Below, one piece after another: positions 26,162-34,574 of a stretch of DNA of 64,000 bases; position 1 is the first letter of the stretch; each line of letters opens with the position of its first letter. A model generated the notes under the pieces. The model saw nothing but the letters and a program-made list of their open reading frames with translations. It was not told the DNA's origin and searched no databases. The stretch spans positions 1-64,000 of the forward strand of contig JAEWEG010000054.1 of NCBI GenBank assembly GCA_023389575.1, given 5' to 3'. The translations under genes and the position numbers were made by a program. The stretch comes from Chloroflexota bacterium (GTDB lineage Bacteria; Chloroflexota; Chloroflexia; Thermomicrobiales; UBA6265).

Positions 26162-26196
26162 TGGTGGCTGGTGGCTGGTGGCTGGTGGCTGGTGGC
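26162..26196. repeat. Five-unit heptamer tandem repeat
   Basis: TGGTGGC repeated five times without error, in the leader of the carboxypeptidase gene 17-51 bp upstream of its start. Such short tandem repeats can change copy number by slippage. Confidence 0.85.
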
Positions 26197-26273
26197 GGTG
26201 CGCGGGCGAGCGGCCTGGTTCCGTCATGGTAGCCGGGATCGCGGGATTGCCAATACGCGGAAATGGTGAGCGA

Positions 26274-26906
26274 TCAGAGACGCTGGTACTCGGCGCACCA
26301 GCGGTAGAGGGGATTTTCGTCGGTGGGTGCGATCTGCTCGACCGCGATCTGTTTCAAGCCGTGCCTGGTGAACCGGTCGAGGTCGGCGCGAGTGAGCGGA
26401 AAGGGCGGCCCTTCGAACGGCACACCTTCGCCGTCGCGGCCATCGGCGATGGCGATGACGAGCAGGCGACCGCCGGGGGCGACGAGGCTGGCGACGCTGG
26501 CGATCGCTTCATTTCGGAAGTCGACCGGTAGCGCCTGGACATTCTGGCTCTCGACCACCAGGTCGAACGCGCTGGTCCATTCCGGCGGGAGGTCGAAGAG
26601 GTCGGCGACCTGGAAGTCGATGGCGGCCCGAGGATGGCGCCGATGGGCGATCTCGATGGCCGTGGGTGAGATATCGAAGGCGGTGACCTGGTAGCCGAGT
26701 TCCACGAGGGGCAGGGCATCTTCACCGGTGCCGCAGCCAATAACCATCGCCCGGCCGGGGTTCGTGCCGGGAGAATTGGCTGCGAGCCACTCGGTGAGGA
26801 GCGCGTTCGGGGCGTGGCGGTCCCAGGGGATGGTGCGCTCGCCGCGGGAGTCGGAGGCGTAGAGGTCGTCGTACCAGGCGGCGGCTTCGAGATGGGTTGT
26901 GGTCAT
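26274..26906 (-). CDS. Class I SAM-dependent methyltransferase
   Basis: 210 residues from the second of two ATGs, which is better spaced from AGGAG. Motif I reads VIGCGTGEDALPL, motif II VTAFDISPTAIEIA, and the post-II acidic motif DLVVESQNVQAL, all standard for Rossmann-fold methyltransferases. It resembles thiopurine/small-molecule methyltransferases in length and layout. Substrate is unknown. It is divergent from the DinB gene. Confidence 0.85.
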   Translation of the reverse strand: MTTTHLEAAAWYDDLYASDSRGERTIPWDRHAPNALLTEWLAANSPGTNPGRAMVIGCGTGEDALPLVELGYQVTAFDISPTAIEIAHRRHPRAAIDFQVADLFDLPPEWTSAFDLVVESQNVQALPVDFRNEAIASVASLVAPGGRLLVIAIADGRDGEGVPFEGPPFPLTRADLDRFTRHGLKQIAVEQIAPTDENPLYRWCAEYQRL

Positions 26907-27133
26907 CATGTCTCCTGGAGGTAGGCGCCAGCGATGTGGGCCGGCGCCGGGGGCAACGGATTTCCAGCATATCAGGCGCACCAGCCGGGGTTCGCCGCGA
27001 TGGCCAGTCAATGAATGCGGACAGGATTTCTCCCCCGGCGTGGCCATACTTGAGGGAATCGGTGGCGCCGGGTCGGGACTGGCGCGAATCGCGATACGCA
27101 CAGGCGGTCAGCGGCCGCGGAAGGGAGTCAGTG

Positions 27134-27685
27134 ATGACAGGTGGGCAGTCGCGCGTGGCGATCAACGAACTGGTGACGCTGTTCGAACATGTTCTGGAGG
27201 AGACCGCCGATCAGTTCGGCTGGGATCACTGGCATTCGATCCTGTGGAATCTGCACAACATGGAGCCCGAGCAGTGGACCCAGCTGCCTCCAGGTGGTGG
27301 CAGAACCATTCGGGAACTTGTCATTCACCTCGGTGGGACGTTCCTGATGTACGAGAACCACGCCTTCGGCGACGGTTCGCGGGAATGGGGCGACCGGGTG
27401 GTCGATGGGGTTGGCCCGGGTGAGACTCCGGAGGAGACGGTCGCCTGGCTCAGGAAAGCGCACGCCGTGTTGCGCGACTCGGTGGCCAGACTGACCGACG
27501 ACCAGCTTGGTGAGCCGAGAAAGGCGCCGTGGGGCGATGTCTACGAGACGCGCCGGATCCTGGAGTTGATGATCCAGCATCCGCTGTACCACACCGGCGA
27601 GATCAACCACATCCGGGCGGTGTTGCAGGGCAACGACGACTGGGATCACCAGGACATGGGGCGCGAGGAGCCGGGTCAGGCCTGA
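27134..27685 (+). CDS. DinB-family (DUF664-like) protein
   Basis: 183 residues from an ATG with GGGAG 6 bases upstream. The four-helix DinB/YfiT fold is suggested by ELVTLFEHVLEETADQ, the His in RELVIHLGG and the closing pair HPLYHTGEINHIRAVL, which give three metal-binding His residues. Family members act as metal-dependent thiol transferases (bacillithiol or mycothiol type) in detoxification. Which thiol is used here is unknown. It lies upstream of glutathione peroxidase in the same direction, but the 276-bp gap argues against one operon. Confidence 0.82.
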   Translation: MTGGQSRVAINELVTLFEHVLEETADQFGWDHWHSILWNLHNMEPEQWTQLPPGGGRTIRELVIHLGGTFLMYENHAFGDGSREWGDRVVDGVGPGETPEETVAWLRKAHAVLRDSVARLTDDQLGEPRKAPWGDVYETRRILELMIQHPLYHTGEINHIRAVLQGNDDWDHQDMGREEPGQA

Positions 27686-27961
27686 TCTGGTGACTGGCGC
27701 GATGGGAAAGGCGGGGGCAGGACGTCACGGATAGCGTGCTCGGCATCGCGGTGAGGATAGGTGGGGGAACGATCCGGCGGTGCGGGATTCGCGCTGGCGA
27801 GGGCGCTTCCGCCATGCATGGGTCCTTTGGGCGGTCGACCGATTCGCCGCCGTAGCCTATCGTTGCGGGCATGATGGCGTTTCTGATTCAACCGGGGTGC
27901 GGCGATGACGCGGCAGGCTTCCGGTCTGAATCGTTCCCTGTATGAACTGGAGAGTTCCCCA

Positions 27962-28447
27962 ATGAGTGTGCATGACTTCACCGTGGCGGCCGCCGATGGC
28001 GGGCAGGTTGATCTGTCGGGCTTCGCCGGCCAGGTGCTGCTGATCGTCAATACCGCCAGCAAGTGCGGAAATACCCCGCAGTACGAGGGGCTGGAGAAGT
28101 TGCAGCAGGAGTATGGGGACGAGAAGTTCACCGTCCTTGGGTTTCCGTGCAATCAGTTTGGCGGCCAGGAACCCGGCACCAACGAGGAGATCCAGCAGTT
28201 CTGTTCCCTGAACTACCAGGTGACCTTTCCGGTGCTGGCGAAGGTCGATGTCAACGGTGAGGACGCCGATCCGTTGTACAAGCACCTGAAGCAGGCAGCT
28301 CCCGGAGGGGAAGGCGGAGACATCGAGTGGAACTTCGCGAAGTTCCTGGTGGATGCCGACGGTGGCGTGGTGAAGCGCTACGATCCGAAGCAGCAGCCGG
28401 AGTCGATCGCGCCGGATATCCAGAAGCTGTTAGAGGATGCCGGATAG
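27962..28447 (+). CDS. Glutathione peroxidase-family thiol peroxidase
   Basis: 161 residues, the usual length. It reduces hydroperoxides using a cysteine rather than selenocysteine: Cys35 in NTASKCGNT is the peroxidatic residue. The second motif FPCNQFGGQEPG and the WNFAKF motif supply the Gln, Trp and Asn of the active site. Cys81 (EIQQFCSLNY) fits a resolving cysteine, so thioredoxin is the likely reductant, as in most bacterial Cys-type members. A GGAGAG site precedes the ATG; an in-frame ATG further upstream lacks one. Confidence 0.93.
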   Translation: MSVHDFTVAAADGGQVDLSGFAGQVLLIVNTASKCGNTPQYEGLEKLQQEYGDEKFTVLGFPCNQFGGQEPGTNEEIQQFCSLNYQVTFPVLAKVDVNGEDADPLYKHLKQAAPGGEGGDIEWNFAKFLVDADGGVVKRYDPKQQPESIAPDIQKLLEDAG

Positions 28448-28728
28448 CTGGCGACTCATCGGTCAGCGTCGATGATGCATGGGCAGCACGCACTGGCCGG
28501 GATATCGCGTCCCATGGCCCGCAGTTTTTCCTGGTAGGGACGGATCCCCGGAACATTGTGGCGCGGCCAAATGCGACGGTATGGTGTCCGCCCTGCCTAA
28601 GGCTTCGATTAGGACGATGCCGGTCCGGCCGGGGCGGATGGATTCGCTTCGCTCACCTCAGGCTGCCGCTTGCGCTTCGAATGGGATCTTTCGCACTGAA
28701 TCGCGGCCGGTCCGCCCGTACATTGCGT

Positions 28729-28768
28729 AGAGCGCGGCGTGGAAGGTTGGCCTTCCACGCCGCGCTCT
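28729..28768. terminator. 18-bp perfect stem-loop
   Basis: Perfect arms of 18 bases (28729-28746 and 28751-28768, starting AGAGCGCGGC) with a TTGG loop. The length exceeds most terminators; an RNA 3' end or a small structured RNA is possible. Confidence 0.65.
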
Positions 28769-28828
28769 GAACCGGCTACTGTCATCTCTGCATTGTGAGC
28801 TTCGCGGGCTCGGAGATTTGGTGATGGG

Positions 28829-28853
28829 AGGGCTGCCCAGTCAGGGCAGCCCT
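28829..28853. terminator. Terminator hairpin
   Basis: AGGGCTGCCC / GGGCAGCCCT with a 5-base loop, 15 bp past the stop of the ADP-ribosylglycohydrolase gene; a short T-run follows on the plus strand, so it may act in both directions. Confidence 0.65.
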
Positions 28854-28867
28854 TTCGCGTGTGTGGG

Positions 28868-30967
28868 TCAGATGGCGGTGATGGTGATCGGGCCGGAGAC
28901 GATGGTGCCGACCTCGACGACGAAACCGGCGCTGCCGCCGGGCAGCGGGTTGTCGTTGTCGGTCGCCTGGAGGGTGATCGAGCCTTCGATGACGCTGGTG
29001 ATGGTGTTGCCCTCGACGGTCAGGGCGACGTCGTAGTCGTGGTCGACCTCCCAGTCGAAGGCGGTTTCGGCGAGGATTTCGACCTCGCCGCAGGCCTTGA
29101 GGATCTGGGCCTTGCCGCCTTCCCGCAGGACGAGCGCGTAGTAGCGGCGCATGCCGCCGACGCGGGCGGCGATTCCGGCCGAGGCGGCGAGCGGGCTGCG
29201 GACGGTGGCGGAGACGGTGTAGTCCTTCCACTCCTCCGTGCCCTGGGCGATAAGGCCGACGCCGTTGGTGTGGGATAGCTGGAAGTCAACCGGCCAGTAG
29301 GTGTTCCAGATGTCCATGCCGTCGATCCAGGCCTGGCGCCACATGTCGCCTTCGCCAGTGCCCTTGCGCAGCGTGACGGTGGGCGCGCCGGACCAGGTCA
29401 GCGAATCCAGCGTGAGGGTGTCGCCCTTTGCGCCATCCAGCTGAAGGCCGACCTGCTGGATGGGGGAGTTGTCCAGCGGGGGGATGGTCCAGCGGAGCGT
29501 GGTCGATTCGCCAGGTGAGACGGTGATCTCCGGACCGGCGAGGGACTGGAGGGTGTCGTTCTCGTCCCAGACGCGGAGGACCAGGCTAGCCGTGATGGGG
29601 CCGGTGTTGGCGGCCGGGGTGGCGATGGAGGCGACGACTTCCTGGCCGGGATAGAGCGTGGGGGAGGCGAAGAGGCGATAGCCGCGCTCCAGGAAGGGGC
29701 GGGTTTCCTCGGGCGAGAAGGTTGGGGTGGTGACGGTGGCGGTGGATTCCCGGAGAGTGATGTCCAGCGCGCCGGTGGTGTTGGCGATGTTCGCGCTGGC
29801 GGGTTCGGCCGCCTGGAAGCCCTGGGCCGAGCCAGGCAGCGAAAAGTGGAAGCGCGCGCCATCCTTCGGGGCCAGCGCTGGTTCGCCGGCGAGAGCGCGG
29901 GCGGTGTTGACGACCCGGTAGGTCTCTCGGAGGGCGTCGCTGATGCCGCGCCCACCCTCGGCGGTGGAGAGGTAGAGGCGATCGGCGACGGGCTCGCGGT
30001 AGTCGGGCGTGTCGTCGAAGGCGGCGAGGCCGTTCCGGATGCCGAGGATCGCGCCGACGTTTCCGGCGTTGCAGTCGGTGTCCCAGCCGGCCGTGTTGGC
30101 GATCATCAGGGAGCGCCGCAGGTCGCCGTTGCCATGGAGCAGGGCGAGGATGATGAGGGCGTGATTGGGGACCATGTGGCAGGCGCCGGGGTACTTGTCG
30201 TAGCCGTAGCGTTCGCCGATGAGGCGGCGGGTGACGTACCAGTCGTCGTTGGCCGCGTGCCATTCGCGGACATCGCCGATGAGGCGCGCGATGGTGGAAT
30301 CGGCCGGGATCACGCCGAGGGCGGTGTCGATGAGGGCGTTGATATCGGATTCGACGAAGGCCTGGGCCTCGATGGCGGCGATGACCTGGGCGCCATGAAC
30401 GGCCTCGCCGTCGTGGCTGACGCTTCCGGCGCGGCGAGCCCAGTCGGCGGCCTTTTCGGGATCGCCGGGGGCGAGCATGGCCCAGGCATCGATGAAGATC
30501 TGGGCGCCGATCTGCTCGGCGATGGTTTTGCCGTTACGCGCTATCGAGCCGCTTTCGGGGGCCTTCACGCCATTCTGAAGGCGGACGAAGGCGGTGTGCT
30601 CGGTGGAGACGCCCATGCCGCCCCACCAGAGGACGGTGCGCTGGTCGATGAGGTAATTTAGCCAGGCGTCGCCGATCAGGGCGGGGGACAGGTTTGGGTC
30701 GAAGCGGTTGTCCTCCAGGGCACGGGGGAAGGTGAAGGTGCCGGCGATATCGTCGTCGGTGACCACGAGGGGCATGTTGAACTGCTCGTGGACGTAGTGG
30801 TCGATTTCGCCGAGCTTCTCGACGATGTCCTCGTGGAGCCAGCCTTCGAACGGGCGACCGAGGTAGACGCCGATGATCTTGCCGAGGACTCCGGCGTAGA
30901 CGCGTTCGAGGTAGTCCGGCGAGGTGATGGAGTAGGTGTTCGGGCGGTGCTGGAGGTCGATGGTCAT
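28868..30967 (-). CDS. ADP-ribosylglycohydrolase-family protein with C-terminal sugar-hydrolase-like domain
   Basis: 699 residues; AAGGA lies 6 bases before the ATG. Residues 1-380 carry the ADP-ribosylglycohydrolase fold with its magnesium motifs: VTDDDIAGTF near 70 and ANTAGWDTDCNAGNVGAILG (partial) near 290. The remainder has an Ig-like stretch and then a concanavalin-like domain ending GGSAGFVVEVGTIVSG, similar to DUF1080/3-keto-disaccharide hydrolases. It is the last gene after a sugar ABC transporter, 201 bp beyond the second permease. This suggests it cleaves a glycosidic bond in an imported ribosyl or sugar compound rather than removing ADP-ribose from protein. No signal peptide is seen. 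Confidence 0.85.
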   Translation of the reverse strand: MTIDLQHRPNTYSITSPDYLERVYAGVLGKIIGVYLGRPFEGWLHEDIVEKLGEIDHYVHEQFNMPLVVTDDDIAGTFTFPRALEDNRFDPNLSPALIGDAWLNYLIDQRTVLWWGGMGVSTEHTAFVRLQNGVKAPESGSIARNGKTIAEQIGAQIFIDAWAMLAPGDPEKAADWARRAGSVSHDGEAVHGAQVIAAIEAQAFVESDINALIDTALGVIPADSTIARLIGDVREWHAANDDWYVTRRLIGERYGYDKYPGACHMVPNHALIILALLHGNGDLRRSLMIANTAGWDTDCNAGNVGAILGIRNGLAAFDDTPDYREPVADRLYLSTAEGGRGISDALRETYRVVNTARALAGEPALAPKDGARFHFSLPGSAQGFQAAEPASANIANTTGALDITLRESTATVTTPTFSPEETRPFLERGYRLFASPTLYPGQEVVASIATPAANTGPITASLVLRVWDENDTLQSLAGPEITVSPGESTTLRWTIPPLDNSPIQQVGLQLDGAKGDTLTLDSLTWSGAPTVTLRKGTGEGDMWRQAWIDGMDIWNTYWPVDFQLSHTNGVGLIAQGTEEWKDYTVSATVRSPLAASAGIAARVGGMRRYYALVLREGGKAQILKACGEVEILAETAFDWEVDHDYDVALTVEGNTITSVIEGSITLQATDNDNPLPGGSAGFVVEVGTIVSGPITITAI

Positions 30968-31048
30968 CGGTGGTCCTTCGTGGATACGGGATGGATGAGG
31001 TGGTGAGCGTTCCGGGTCGACACGGGTGTGTTGGTAACGGGAGTTAAA

Positions 31049-31153
31049 GGCTCGATACGAGATCGGCCCCTACGAAACGGGGGTGTTTGTGGCGGGAACG
31101 TGGCGAGGTTCGGAATGGTGAGATAGCAGGGTCGATACGAGATCGACCCCTAC
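31049..31153. repeat. Two copies of a short palindromic repeat
   Basis: Bases 31049-31073 and 31129-31153 share a 25-base unit with two or three differences, spaced 80 bp apart. The second holds a perfect GGGTCGAT-ACGAG-ATCGACCC palindrome and both end CCCCTAC. They sit inside the ABC-transporter/glycohydrolase transcription unit and look like REP-type elements. Confidence 0.65.
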
Positions 31154-31168
31154 ATAGCGGTAGGGTCG

Positions 31169-32032
31169 TCATCCTTTCAGGCCGCCCTGGGTGAGGCCAT
31201 CGACGAAGCGTCGCTGGAGGCTGAGGAAGATGACGATGATGGGAACGATCATCATCATGGCGGCGGCGCTGGTCATGCCCCAGTCTCGGCTGAAGCGCGA
31301 GGTGAAGTTGTAGTAGCTGGTGACAACGGTGAACTTGTCCTGCTGGGTGAGGAACACCGTGGCCAGCAGGAATTCGTTCCACACGGCGAGGGCGACGACG
31401 AGGCCGACGGTCAGGAAGCCGGGCCAGGAGAGCGGAATGATGATCTGAGTGAAGATCTTCCACTCGCTGGCGCCATCGACCCGGGCCGCGTCCTCGAAAT
31501 CGGATGGCAACTGCACCATGTAGGAACGCAGCAGGAAGATGGCGAGGGGCGCGTTGATGGCGATGTAGATCATCGCCAGCCCCGGCAGGCTGTTGACCAG
31601 GCCAGCCCGTTGCCAGAGGAAGAACAGCGGGACGAGGAACAACTGGAGCGGCAGGGACGAGCCGACCAGCAGGTAGAGCATCACCGCGTTGGAGCCTGGA
31701 AGGTCGAGCTTCGCGAGGCTGTAGGCCGCCATGCCGCCGAGCACCAGCACGCCGACCACGGTGAGCGCGACGAGGATGCCGCTGTTCTGCATGGTGGTGG
31801 CGAAGTTGCCGACGCGCCAGGCGTCGGGGTAGTTCTGCCAGATGATGTCGCGCGGCCAGCCGAGCGGGTTGCGGCCGATTTCGGCCTGGCCCTTGAGCGA
31901 GTTGAAGCCGAGGATCACCATCGGGCCAAGGGCAAAGATCGCCAGCAGGCTGAGGACGATGTAGTTGGGCAGGAAGGCGAGGCCGGTGCGGCGGGACCGT
32001 CCGAAGCGGACGCGCTGCTTGATGGTTGCCAT
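31169..32032 (-). CDS. Carbohydrate ABC transporter permease (MalG-like)
   Basis: 287 residues, six membrane helices. The EAA loop reads EDAARVDGASEWKIFTQIII (partial), placing it in the MalG-type family that contacts a shared ATPase. The start lies 2 bp after the stop of the upstream permease and its ribosome site is inside that gene. No ATPase gene is in this operon, as is usual where one MsmK-like ATPase serves many systems. Confidence 0.93.
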   Translation of the reverse strand: MATIKQRVRFGRSRRTGLAFLPNYIVLSLLAIFALGPMVILGFNSLKGQAEIGRNPLGWPRDIIWQNYPDAWRVGNFATTMQNSGILVALTVVGVLVLGGMAAYSLAKLDLPGSNAVMLYLLVGSSLPLQLFLVPLFFLWQRAGLVNSLPGLAMIYIAINAPLAIFLLRSYMVQLPSDFEDAARVDGASEWKIFTQIIIPLSWPGFLTVGLVVALAVWNEFLLATVFLTQQDKFTVVTSYYNFTSRFSRDWGMTSAAAMMMIVPIIVIFLSLQRRFVDGLTQGGLKG

Positions 32033-32034
32033 GG

Positions 32035-32976
32035 CTAGATCTCCCATCCGCGCTTGCGCAGCACCACGAAAATGGCGATGACGATGCCGACGAAGACGCT
32101 CATGGTGAGGCCAATGGCGCTGGCGTAACCGGCCTCGAGGTTCATGAAGGCGTGCTTGAAGACGAGCACCGAGAGCACCTCGGAGGCGCCGGCGGGTCCG
32201 CCCTGGGTAAGGACCCAGATGTAGTCGAAGGTCAGGAACGACCAGATGCTGGTCATCAGGATCATGAAGACGAGGGTGGGGCGAATGCCCGGAATGGTGA
32301 TGTCGCGGAACTCCTGCCACTTGGACGCGCCGTCGAGCCGGGCGGCCTCGTAGAGATCGGCCGGGATGTTCTGCATGGCGGCGAGGAACAGCACCATCAG
32401 GAATCCCCAGAAATGCCAGTTGTCGACGAAGGCAATGGTGGGGAGAACGGTGGAGGAGTCTCCAAGCAGGGCGCGGTCGAAGCCGGGCACGCCCCATTCG
32501 GTGAGCTTGCCGGGAATACCGCGATCCGGATGCAGTAGCGAGCGCCAGATCGCGGCGACCACCACGCTGGGGAGGACATAGGGCAGAAAGAGGCCCATGC
32601 GATAGACCAGCGATCCGCGCCGGAGCGGGGCCAGGAAGCTGGCGGCGACCAGGGCCAGCGCGATCGGGACCGTGAGGAACATCAGCAGCCAGATCAGGTT
32701 GTTGCGAAACGCGTGACGGAACGAGCCGTCGTCGAACAGCAGCCGCCGGAAGTTCTCGAGGCCGATCCATTCGGCCTGGCCGATCCCGGTCCACTGGGTC
32801 ATGGAGTAGTAGAAGGCGGAGAGGGCCGGTCCGAGCACGACGATGACGTTAATCAGCAGGATGGGCAGCACGAAAAGCCAGGGCACGACTTTCCGGCGCC
32901 AGGTGGGGCGTTGCCAGAACCGGAGAGCTGGTTGCTGGCCCAGGGAGTAGTCCAGCGATGCTTGAGCGTTGGTCAC
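32035..32976 (-). CDS. Carbohydrate ABC transporter permease (MalF-like)
   Basis: 313 residues, six membrane helices. The EAA motif reads YEAARLDGASKWQEFRDITI. It forms the inner-membrane channel with the MalG-like protein encoded directly downstream. A strong stem-loop separates it from the binding-protein gene. Confidence 0.93.
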   Translation of the reverse strand: MTNAQASLDYSLGQQPALRFWQRPTWRRKVVPWLFVLPILLINVIVVLGPALSAFYYSMTQWTGIGQAEWIGLENFRRLLFDDGSFRHAFRNNLIWLLMFLTVPIALALVAASFLAPLRRGSLVYRMGLFLPYVLPSVVVAAIWRSLLHPDRGIPGKLTEWGVPGFDRALLGDSSTVLPTIAFVDNWHFWGFLMVLFLAAMQNIPADLYEAARLDGASKWQEFRDITIPGIRPTLVFMILMTSIWSFLTFDYIWVLTQGGPAGASEVLSVLVFKHAFMNLEAGYASAIGLTMSVFVGIVIAIFVVLRKRGWEI

Positions 32977-33016
32977 GAGTTGCCTGCTTCCAAGTGGGAG
33001 CGGTTACGGATGTGGG

Positions 33017-33050
33017 CCGTTCCGCCCGGCGCGATGGCGGGGCGGAACGG
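33017..33050 (-). terminator. Intra-operon stem-loop between binding protein and permease
   Basis: CCGTTCCGCCC / GGGCGGAACGG, a perfect 11-bp stem with a 12-base loop, just after the binding-protein stop. Such hairpins often protect the binding-protein message or partly end transcription, so that more binding protein than permease is made. Confidence 0.65.
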
Positions 33051-33060
33051 TTCCCGGTGG

Positions 33061-34404
33061 CTAGCGGGACGGGATCGGCGGCACATCTCCGGCCTCGAAC
33101 TCGGTGGTGAAGATGTCCTGGAATCCCTGGAGGAACTCCTCGACGGTCATGTCCCCGGCCCAGACCTTCTCGATCTCCTCGATTAGGTAGGTTTCCGTCT
33201 TCGGGGGCCAGAAGGTCCAGGTGGTGTAGCCGTACCCACCGCCGCTCGATGCCTCGTTGAGCTGCCCGATCATGCGCGACTGGCGCTCGTCGAGTTCGCC
33301 AAGGAGCTCGGCGGGAATCTCGATCGGGGCGGCGGCGAGTCCGGCGCCGGCGACCTGTTGGGCCTGGGCTTCGGGCGAGAAGAAATAGGCCAGGAACTCG
33401 GCGGCGGCGTCGGGATCGGCCGAATTGGCGTTGATGCTGTAGGTGGAACCGATGCCGAGATCGAAGATGACGTCGCCCGTGGCGGACGGCATGGGCACCC
33501 AGTCCCACTCCTGGCCGGACTCCTCGAAGAAGGTCATGGCATCGCTGATGAGCCAGGAGCCTTCGATCTTCATGGCGGCCTCGCCATAGGCGAGGGCGGC
33601 GGTGGCGTCGGCCGAGGGGGTGGTGTAGTAGCGGTCGAGCCCGCCCATGAACCAGCCGTTCTTCTGGTACTCGTCGAGGACGGTGAGGGAGTCGACGAAG
33701 GCCTGGTCGGTCCATGGCAGTTCGCCGGTGAGGGCCTGGTAGACCTTGTCGGGACCGGCGTGATGGTTCAGGAATTCGCCGATGAACCACTCGTTGGTGC
33801 CCTTCCACTCGGCGTTTGTGTGGGCGAAGGGCATGAGCCCGGCGTCGGCGACCTGCTGGGCGAGGGCGGTGAGTTCGTCGATGGTGGTGGGCGGAGTCCA
33901 GCCGTTATCGGCGAAGACCGTGGCGTTGTAGTAGAGGACGAGGGTTTCGACCTCATTGGGGATGGCGACCAGCGCCCCGTCGACCTTGCCGAGGTCCATG
34001 GCCCAGGGAGAGAAGCTGTCGGCCCAGCCGAACTCGGTGGCGTAGTCGTCCAGCGCGAGGATTTGGCCGGCCTTGCCAAGCTCCATGGAGAGGGACGGTC
34101 CGGGGGTGGTCACGATGTCGGGACCAGCTCCACCGGCCAGGGCGGTTTGGGTGGCGGTCCAGCCGTTGGCCTGCATGGTGGCCTCGACCTGGACGCCGCC
34201 GAGGGCGTTGAAGTCGGCGACGATGTTGTCGACCAGCCACTGGGCGGTATCGGAACCGCCGGTGATATCGAGCCAGAAGGTGACCTTGCCGGCGTCCTGG
34301 GCGGACGCGAACCCGGCGGGAACGCTGATACCGGTGACGGTCGCGCCGGCGGCGGCCAGCTTCAGGATCAGGCGGCGATTGGCGGACAGGTTAGCGAGGT
34401 TCAT
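33061..34404 (-). CDS. Sugar ABC transporter substrate-binding protein
   Basis: 447 residues. The N-terminus has a twin-arginine-like signal (NRRLILKLAAAGA, then an AxA site before QDAGKV). The body matches the MalE-like extracellular solute-binding family: FWLDITGGSDTAQWL near the start, YYNATVFADNGWTPP, AALAYGEAAMKIEGSW, and a C-terminal region rich in aromatic residues. It binds an unknown oligosaccharide outside the cell. A GGAGAG site precedes the start. It is the first gene of the ABC operon, downstream of its LacI regulator. Confidence 0.93.
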   Translation of the reverse strand: MNLANLSANRRLILKLAAAGATVTGISVPAGFASAQDAGKVTFWLDITGGSDTAQWLVDNIVADFNALGGVQVEATMQANGWTATQTALAGGAGPDIVTTPGPSLSMELGKAGQILALDDYATEFGWADSFSPWAMDLGKVDGALVAIPNEVETLVLYYNATVFADNGWTPPTTIDELTALAQQVADAGLMPFAHTNAEWKGTNEWFIGEFLNHHAGPDKVYQALTGELPWTDQAFVDSLTVLDEYQKNGWFMGGLDRYYTTPSADATAALAYGEAAMKIEGSWLISDAMTFFEESGQEWDWVPMPSATGDVIFDLGIGSTYSINANSADPDAAAEFLAYFFSPEAQAQQVAGAGLAAAPIEIPAELLGELDERQSRMIGQLNEASSGGGYGYTTWTFWPPKTETYLIEEIEKVWAGDMTVEEFLQGFQDIFTTEFEAGDVPPIPSR

Positions 34405-34574
34405 GGTTTGCTCTCCGTGGTAATGATGGCGGACGCTCGATGGAACCCGGGACCCGGAATGATCAGTGGTTGCGCGTGGGTTCGCGTGCTCCTTTCACAG
34501 GGGTGTGGCGTCTACGTCGTGGACCCGGATGAAGGTCGAAGCGAGTGGTGATCCTGGCGGGTTTGGCGGCGGGA

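Larger units (their letters stand above)
28448..28867. other. Convergent intergenic region with two hairpins
   Basis: About 420 bp between the convergent peroxidase and ADP-ribosylglycohydrolase genes. No gene is supported. It ends in two strong hairpins, listed separately. Confidence 0.55.

Noticed and set aside
26162..26196. Heptamer array considered as CRISPR or iteron
   Set aside because: Units are too short and contiguous; no replication gene is near.
30788..31006. Acidic plus-strand frame opposite the ADP-ribosylglycohydrolase start
   Set aside because: Antisense shadow of a well-supported gene.
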